Source of the DNA: DHVE2 group archaeon
GTDB taxonomy: Archaea > Thermoplasmatota > Thermoplasmata > Thermoplasmatales > Aciduliprofundaceae
Length of the DNA stretch: 6,779 bases
NCBI GenBank assembly: GCA_027014065.1
Contig: JALWEL010000227.1
Coordinates: 1-6,779, forward strand
Direction of reading: 5' to 3'
In this document: positions 1 to 3,582 of the stretch, piece after piece
Numbering within the stretch: the first letter of the stretch is position 1
How the letters are laid out: the number at the start of each line of letters is the position of its first letter
Translations under genes and position numbers: made by a program
The notes under the pieces: generated by a model
The model's database searches: none
Told to the model about the DNA's origin: nothing
Seen by the model: the letters and a program-made list of their open reading frames with translations, nothing else

Positions 1-1
1 G

Positions 2-457
2 ACCAACGCCCGCGAAATAGCGAAACATCCCCGCGTTGTTGCAATGGCTTGGGGCGGTGAAGATTTGACTGCGGAGTTGGGGATCCCTAAGAAAAAAGCG
101 CTCATTCTCGATCACGTGCGTGCGGAAATTGTCATCGCTTCGAAATCCCAGGGCAAGATGGCTCTGGAAACGGTTTACAGTAATATACGAGATGAGGAAG
201 GTCTCTTCGAATATGCGAGAAGAGCGAGATACATGGGATTCGACGGAGTGGGAGTGCTGCATCCCAATCAAGTAGAAGTGGTTCACAGGGCGTTCAGGCC
301 TGAGGAGAAGGATATAGAAGAGGCTAAAAAAATTGTGGAAGCTGCCGAAAAGGCCATGAGGGAGGGAAAAGGAGTGATAGCGTTGAACGGGAGAATGATA
401 GACAAGCCAGTTTTGGAGAGAGCAAGGAAGATATTAGCGTTTGCGGAGGTGGACTAA
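2..457 (+). CDS. citE: Citrate lyase beta subunit (citryl-ACP lyase), 3' part of gene
   Basis: This is the last 151 codons of a gene that begins before the window; full-length CitE proteins are about 290 residues. CitE is a cytoplasmic HpcH/HpaI-aldolase-superfamily lyase that splits citryl-ACP (in some relatives a CoA ester) into oxaloacetate and acetyl-ACP. Visible family marks are an AWGGEDLTAELG stretch (nt 44-79), whose acidic residues match the GxED metal-site region of the family, VYSNIRDEEGL (nt 173-205), and GVLHPNQVEVV (nt 251-283), the conserved 'HP.Q' element near the C-terminal part of the barrel. The reading frame is open from nt 2; the ATG at 44 is internal, since the residues before it (NAREIAKHPRVVA) also fit the family. 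Its stop codon abuts the citF start, so the two are surely co-transcribed. The alternative, a CitE-like malyl- or citramalyl-CoA lyase, is made unlikely by the adjacent citF. Confidence 0.93.
   Translation, partial: TNAREIAKHPRVVAMAWGGEDLTAELGIPKKKALILDHVRAEIVIASKSQGKMALETVYSNIRDEEGLFEYARRARYMGFDGVGVLHPNQVEVVHRAFRPEEKDIEEAKKIVEAAEKAMREGKGVIALNGRMIDKPVLERARKILAFAEVD
445..451 (+). promoter_or_regulatory. Ribosome binding site of citF
   Basis: GGAGGTG lies inside the last codons of citE, six bases before the ATG at 458. It is a near-perfect Shine-Dalgarno sequence and fixes the citF start, which follows the citE TAA with no intervening base. Confidence 0.8.
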
Positions 458-1993
458 ATGCCAATCAATGCAGTTGGGCGAGAGGTTCCAAGCGAGATTA
501 ACGGGCAGAGATTCAAGCCCTTCGCAGGTGACATGAAAACCCCACCTGAGGGAAGGCGTGCAGGCTCGCTGCTTCGCATGGTTCCAGAATCCCGGAGCAA
601 GGTTGTAAATTCAATTGAAGAAGTGATAAGGAAAGTGGGACTCGAAGATGGAATGACCGTGAGCTTCCATCACCATCTCCGCAACGGAGATTACGTCGTT
701 AACATGGTGATGGAAACAATAAGAAAGATGGGAATAAAGGATATCCGGGTTTTCCCCACCGCTCTCTTCCCGATCCACGAGCCCCTCGTCCCAATGCTCA
801 GCGACGGAACCATAAGGAGAATTGAGGGAAGCATGAACGGTCCGCTGGGCGAAGCGACGAGCTACGGCGCAATGCGCGAGACCGCTGTTCTCAGGTCGCA
901 TAGCGGAAGAGTTCGAGCTGTGGAAAGCGGCGAAGTGCACATCGAGGTGGCATTCATCGCCGCTCCCACCGCTGATCCCTACGGTAATCTAAACGGCGTG
1001 GACGGACCTTCTGCTTGTGGTCCCCTTGCATATGGTATGGTGGACGCGTATCATGCTGATCATACCGTCGCTATCACGGACCATTTAGTTCCATATCCTG
1101 CGCATCCTATAAGCATATTCCAGCACCAAATTGATTACGTTGTTCCCGTGGAAAAGATAGGGGATCCAAATGGAATAATGTCCGGCACGCTTCGCATAAC
1201 CACCTCTCCATCGAGATTGAAAATCGCTAGATACGCTTTGGAAGTTATTGATAAGGTAGCGCTGCGTGACGGTTTTTCATTTCAAGCGGGAGCAGGAGGA
1301 ATATCCCTTGCCGTCACGAAGTTCTTGGGGGATTTGATGAAGAAGAGAGGAATTCGAGCTTCGTTCATTAACGGGGGAGTTACGAAGTACGTGGTGGACA
1401 TGCTCCATGATGGCTTAGTGGACGTGGTGTTCGACGGGCAAGCATTCGATTTGGACGCGGTGAAATCTTTGAAAGAGGATGCGAATCACATCGAAACTCC
1501 CCTTGCCATGTACGGCAACCCGTATTCTTCAGGAGGGATAGTGAACATGCTGGATGTGGGAGTTCTTGGTGCAACTGAGGTGGATATCGATTTCAATGTG
1601 AACGTGAACACCCACAGCGATGGTTTGCTTCTTCACGGGATTGGAGGACATCAAGAAGTCGCTGCTGGCTCGGCGCTAACCATTGTGACGGTGCCCCTTT
1701 ACAGATATCGTGTACCGGTGATAAAGGAACGCGTGACGACGGTAACCACTCCGGGAGAAGTGGTGGATGTGGTTGTGACTGAACACGGAATTGCGATAAA
1801 TCCGAAGAGGGACGATATAATCGAGGCCATGCGCGGCTCAAAGGTACCCATATATGATATTCAAGATCTCCAAAAGAAGGCGGAGAGGATCTGCGGAAAG
1901 CCGCAGGAGCCTAAAACCACAGATGACATAATCGCTGCAATTCTCTGGCGCGACGGAACAGTAATCGATGTGGTTTACCGCGTGAAGAAATAA
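458..1993 (+). CDS. citF: Citrate lyase alpha subunit (citrate:acetyl-ACP transferase)
   Basis: A complete 511-residue protein, the usual length for CitF. It exchanges acetyl for citryl on the acyl-carrier subunit, feeding citryl-ACP to CitE, so that the complex converts citrate to acetate plus oxaloacetate in the cytoplasm. It can be followed against bacterial CitF from end to end: INAVGREVP at the N-terminus, DGMTVSFHHHLRNGDYVVNM (about residues 65-84), the GPLGEATSYG region, VESGEVHIEVAFI (about 151-163), MSGTLRITTSP (about 241-251), FQAGAGGISLAVTKFLGD (about 275-292), DFNVNVNTHSDG (about 379-390), VVVTEHGIAINP (about 440-451) and a C-terminal DGTVIDVVYRVKK. No gap or missing block is visible. 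A strong ribosome site and zero spacing tie it to citE. The close match to the clostridial/enterobacterial type of CitF suggests acquisition from bacteria (inference). CitD, CitC, CitX and CitG are not in the window and may lie upstream. Confidence 0.96.
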   Translation: MPINAVGREVPSEINGQRFKPFAGDMKTPPEGRRAGSLLRMVPESRSKVVNSIEEVIRKVGLEDGMTVSFHHHLRNGDYVVNMVMETIRKMGIKDIRVFPTALFPIHEPLVPMLSDGTIRRIEGSMNGPLGEATSYGAMRETAVLRSHSGRVRAVESGEVHIEVAFIAAPTADPYGNLNGVDGPSACGPLAYGMVDAYHADHTVAITDHLVPYPAHPISIFQHQIDYVVPVEKIGDPNGIMSGTLRITTSPSRLKIARYALEVIDKVALRDGFSFQAGAGGISLAVTKFLGDLMKKRGIRASFINGGVTKYVVDMLHDGLVDVVFDGQAFDLDAVKSLKEDANHIETPLAMYGNPYSSGGIVNMLDVGVLGATEVDIDFNVNVNTHSDGLLLHGIGGHQEVAAGSALTIVTVPLYRYRVPVIKERVTTVTTPGEVVDVVVTEHGIAINPKRDDIIEAMRGSKVPIYDIQDLQKKAERICGKPQEPKTTDDIIAAILWRDGTVIDVVYRVKK

Positions 1994-2000
1994 ATCCACG

Positions 2001-2019
2001 TTTTCTTTTTTATTTAATT
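2001..2019 (+). terminator. T-rich archaeal-type terminator after citF
   Basis: A run of T-rich sequence (TTTTCTTTTTTATTTAATT) starts eight bases after the citF stop, with no obvious hairpin in front. This is the oligo-T type of termination signal used by archaeal RNA polymerase. The next gene has its own promoter just downstream, consistent with the transcript ending here. Confidence 0.6.
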
Positions 2020-2037
2020 TCGTAGATGTGTCCAATT

Positions 2038-2049
2038 AAATTTATATCC
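2038..2049 (+). promoter_or_regulatory. TATA-box promoter of the YbjN-like gene
   Basis: AAATTTATATCC contains a consensus archaeal TATA box (TTTATAT, 2041-2047). A start site about 26 bases on, near 2068-2070, would give a very short leader that just includes the GAGGTGA ribosome site at 2070-2076, seven to eight bases before the ATG at 2083. Confidence 0.65.
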
Positions 2050-2082
2050 TATGACATTTCTCTCTCTTCGAGGTGAATTAAA

Positions 2083-2676
2083 ATGGAAGCAATAGAAGCA
2101 AAGGTTTTGAGCTGGTTGACTGAAGGAAAAGACGATTCTCCGGACATAGTTGACCTGCCTTGGAAGGTGGACGAAATTGAGATGGGTGTGTATTACGCGG
2201 AGCATCCATCGGTGCCCATGCGACTCTTGGTTATGTTCTCCAAGGGATTTGTGCATTTGATTGTGCCCACTACTATCGAGATGGAGGGTATGAGCGACGA
2301 AGAGAAACTTCAAATCTATGAGACGTTGATGTGGCTAAACGACAAGGTGCATATGATGAAATACTCAATTGGCGGAGAGAACAAGCAGATACGATTGAGA
2401 GTGGATTTGGACAAGTCTACTCTGGGAAAAGAGGAATTCAACAACGCACTCACCGCACTAGTCATCGGAGTTCTGGTGGGAGTGAAAGCTCTCGGAATCG
2501 AGGAGGAATTCATACAGAAGGTTCTCAGCAGAATAATAATGATGCTCGTGTACCGGATAGAGAACGGCGCAACGGAAGAAGAGCTAATGGATTTCTTGAC
2601 TACCACAGTTGGCATGGACGTCAGAGATGCCCGGGATCTCCTCGATGCCGTGCTGGGCGCTATGAACGAGGAGTAA
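2083..2676 (+). CDS. YbjN-like protein of unknown function
   Basis: A 197-residue soluble acidic protein with no signal peptide or membrane segment. Residues about 20-135 resemble the YbjN / type III secretion chaperone-like fold: beta strands around MRLLVMFSKGFVHLIVPT (about 46-63), a helix EEKLQIYETLMWLNDKV (about 73-89), further strands MMKYSI and QIRLRVDLDK, and then a helix EEFNNALTALVIGVLVGV. This fold acts as a small alpha/beta protein-binding module, and its molecular role in archaea is not known. The C-terminal third (about 140-197) is helical and charged (EEFIQKVLSRIIMMLVYRI, ATEEELMDFLTTTVGMDV) and is not part of the core fold. It has its own TATA box and Shine-Dalgarno sequence, which fix the start. 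It is transcribed alone: T-rich tracts lie before and after it, and the next gene remnant points the other way. The assignment rests on pattern recognition of the fold, so the family name is moderate confidence; that it is a real gene is near certain. Confidence 0.85.
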   Translation: MEAIEAKVLSWLTEGKDDSPDIVDLPWKVDEIEMGVYYAEHPSVPMRLLVMFSKGFVHLIVPTTIEMEGMSDEEKLQIYETLMWLNDKVHMMKYSIGGENKQIRLRVDLDKSTLGKEEFNNALTALVIGVLVGVKALGIEEEFIQKVLSRIIMMLVYRIENGATEEELMDFLTTTVGMDVRDARDLLDAVLGAMNEE

Positions 2677-2683
2677 AATCACC

Positions 2684-2702
2684 CTTTTATTTTTCAATTT
2701 TT
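2684..2702 (+). terminator. T-rich terminator after the YbjN-like gene
   Basis: TTTTATTTTTCAATTTTTA begins seven bases after the stop at 2676. It fits archaeal oligo-T termination. The following A-rich stretch (2703-2715) would supply T residues for transcripts coming from the minus-strand remnant, so the spacer may serve both directions. Confidence 0.55.
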
Positions 2703-2716
2703 AAAAATAAAAAAAG

Positions 2717-3191
2717 TTACCCATGATAACTCAATTCTACATTTGTAGTTTCTCCGAGATATACTGTCACCGTTTTTTCGTCCAGGGATATCCCTACCAT
2801 AGTGGTAACTCTTATCGTAATCGTATAAGTTCCAGGAGCAATGTCATTTAATGTGATATATGTATCAGATGAGTATCACCCATAAATTTTCCATCTAAAT
2901 AAACATATATGTTGTTATGCAAAACAGAGTGGTAATACAACTGGATATTTTTAGTATTGTTGGATTCTTCAGAATTTGTTTATACAACGAGAATGAGTCC
3001 AGCATGCCAAAGTACCATTTCTAAAAAGATCACTAAAATAACAGAGACAATCGCCATAGCTGTGATAATTCCCTTATTGCTTTTTCGGAAGACATGGGTG
3101 TACTATCCGGTTGAGGGAGGTTATAGTATTGGTTGTGAATTCTGCTCTTCTTTATCTTCACCCAATACCATTTTTTATTCTTACAAAACAA
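2717..3191 (-). pseudogene. Decayed gene for a membrane-anchored PEGA-domain protein
   Basis: No single frame is open, yet the minus strand reads as one protein once lesions are bridged. From the 5' side, TTG at 3191 follows AAGGGGT and begins MFCKN, possibly the start of a zinc ribbon. A shift in a run of A (about 3171-3178) leads to VLGEDKEEQNSQPIL, then TAA (3121-3123), PPSTG, TAG (3103-3105), HVFRKSNKGIITA and a strongly hydrophobic stretch AMAIVSVILVIFLEMVLW, then TAA (2980-2982). The same frame continues NIYVYLDGKFMG and shifts near 2873-2879 to SSDTYITLNDIAPGTYTITI and finally VTVYLGETTNVELSYHG, stop 2717-2719. The DGK..G, then 'l.dIaPGtYtitit', then 'vtVyLget' pattern is that of PEGA domains, small beta modules displayed outside the membrane. 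The layout (cytoplasmic head, linker, one membrane segment, PEGA) is common in archaea. The N-terminal bridge and zinc-ribbon idea are weakest; the membrane and PEGA parts are clear. Confidence 0.72.
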
Positions 3192-3208
3192 TTTACCCCT
3201 TAAAAGAG

Positions 3209-3222
3209 GCAAATATAAAATA
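3209..3222. promoter_or_regulatory. TATA-like box readable on both strands
   Basis: GCAAATATAAAATA is a TATA-like element in either direction. On the plus strand it has a BRE-like GCAAAT in front and would start transcription near 3240-3243, exactly at the 5' strand of the closing helix of the structured RNA. On the minus strand (TATTTTATATTTGC) it sits about 25 bases before the putative TTG start of the decayed gene at 3191. Which use is or was real cannot be decided by eye. Confidence 0.45.
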
Positions 3223-3225
3223 ATA

Positions 3226-3244
3226 GGAACCACCAGCTGGTTCC
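3226..3244. repeat. Inverted repeat with 7-bp stem
   Basis: GGAACCA (3226-3232) and TGGTTCC (3238-3244) pair perfectly around a five-base loop. On the minus strand it is followed by TATTATTTTATATTT, which would make a hairpin plus T-rich terminator for a transcript running on from the tRNA. On the plus strand its 3' arm overlaps the first bases of the closing helix of the structured RNA, so the two cannot form together. Confidence 0.6.
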
Positions 3245-3359
3245 CTACGAAGGGGCACCTAAGCTTCGCCCTGCTATGCAGGGAGCGGTACCCATGTCAG
3301 AAGAGAAGGGGGCAGAGAGAAAAGAGCAGCGAAAGCTGCGAGTTTGTCCCGTAGGGGGC
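3240..3359 (+). ncRNA. Unidentified structured RNA, three-way junction
   Basis: About 120 bases of GC-rich sequence in AT-rich surroundings, with no coding frame. By hand it folds into a three-way junction. Closing helix P1 is 3240-3249 with 3350-3359 (CCCTACG/CGTAGGG core, extended by two G-U pairs and one G-C). P2 is a long arm, 3253-3293: GGGCACC/GGTACCC with one C-A mismatch, then GCT/AGC, then CCCTGC/GCAGGG around a TAT loop, with three-base bulges TAA and TCG. P3 is 3310-3314 with 3345-3349, stacked directly on P1 and ending in GCAGC-GAAA-GCTGC (3326-3339). The plus strand is preferred because three G-U pairs would become A-C mismatches on the other strand (against one gained there), because GAAA is a GNRA tetraloop only in this direction, and because a TATA-like box lies about 25 bases before P1. 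I do not recognise a known family. The ends are approximate. Confidence 0.6.
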
Positions 3360-3381
3360 ATAATCGCAGGTGTCTCCCCAG

Positions 3382-3455
3382 CGGGCCCGCCGGGATTCGA
3401 ACCCGGGTCGTAGATTCCGAAGACCTACAGTCTATCCAGACTAGCCTACGGGCCC
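3382..3455 (-). tRNA. tRNA-Arg, anticodon TCG
   Basis: The minus strand gives a 73-base cloverleaf plus a discriminator G (3382). The acceptor stem GGGCCCG/CGGGCCC is perfect, as is the T stem CCGGG/CCCGG with loop TTCGAAT. The anticodon stem TAGGT/ATCTA has one G-U, and the seven-base loop CTTCGGA places TCG at 3418-3420, reading arginine CGA (and perhaps other CGN) codons. There is no intron, and no CCA is encoded. The D arm has GG (positions 18-19) in the loop, but its stem is weak: G10-U25, G11-C24, a C12/A23 mismatch and U13-G22. Upstream on the minus strand, GATAATAAT (about 28 bases before) or the palindromic TTAAATATTTAA (3510-3521) could be its promoter. Reading the anticodon one base earlier as TTC (Glu) was excluded because T33 must precede the triplet. 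Confidence 0.93.
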
Positions 3456-3552
3456 TTAGCAGTGTATATCATTGCTCATTATTATCTTTTCTGCCGTAAA
3501 ATTTCTAAATTAAATATTTAAAAAGAATTTTTTAAAGCAAATAATGCAAAGT

Positions 3553-3562
3553 ATTTTATATC
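3553..3562 (+). promoter_or_regulatory. TATA box of the surface-protein gene
   Basis: ATTTTATATC is a good archaeal TATA box. Its centre lies about 25 bases before the ATG at 3583, predicting transcription start at or within a base or two of that ATG and hence a leaderless mRNA; no Shine-Dalgarno sequence precedes the ATG. It lies inside the reading frame that would begin at the earlier ATG at 3544, which argues against that start. Confidence 0.7.
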
Positions 3563-3582
3563 ATGATTTGTTATTATCCAAC

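Noticed and set aside
611..2035. Minus-strand frames opposite citF (such as 611-940, 1380-1574, 1593-1841, 1838-2035)
   Set aside because: They are antisense to a well conserved complete citF, are rich in His, Ser, Pro and Arg as expected of shadow frames, and lack ribosome sites.
2331..2726. Plus-strand 131-residue frame inside the YbjN-like gene
   Set aside because: It is a +1 shadow, very rich in Arg, Gly, Ser and Gln with no hydrophobic pattern; the gene in the other frame has promoter, ribosome site and fold features.
2957..3233. Open frames 2957-3223 (plus) and 3033-3233 (minus) as genes
   Set aside because: The plus frame has no ribosome site and non-protein-like composition. The minus frame runs through the wrong phase of the decayed PEGA gene and joins only its first codons to out-of-frame sequence.
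3240..3359. 5S rRNA, suggested by the 120-base length and three-way junction
   Set aside because: The conserved loop B/C elements of 5S rRNA (the CCGAAC and GAAGUUAAGC-type sequences in the first arm) are absent on both strands, and the bulge pattern of the arms differs.
3226..3359. CRISPR repeat, insertion-sequence end or transposon guide RNA
   Set aside because: There is no repeated unit, no flanking transposase or TnpB-like frame, and no target-site duplication visible; the pairing is within one compact RNA.
3226..3382. RNase P RNA or SRP RNA
   Set aside because: The block is too short for either, and I find neither the GAGGAAAGUCC / ACAGAA-type RNase P cores nor the conserved helix 8 loop of SRP RNA on either strand.
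3383..3455. tRNA-Glu with anticodon TTC
   Set aside because: The loop can be misread by one base. With a five-pair stem TAGGT/ATCTA the loop is CTTCGGA, and the triplet after T33 is TCG, giving arginine.
3382..3544. tRNA used as an integration site (attachment site)
   Set aside because: No second copy of the tRNA 3' end occurs in the window, and no integrase is present; the decayed gene nearby looks like an ordinary archaeal envelope gene.
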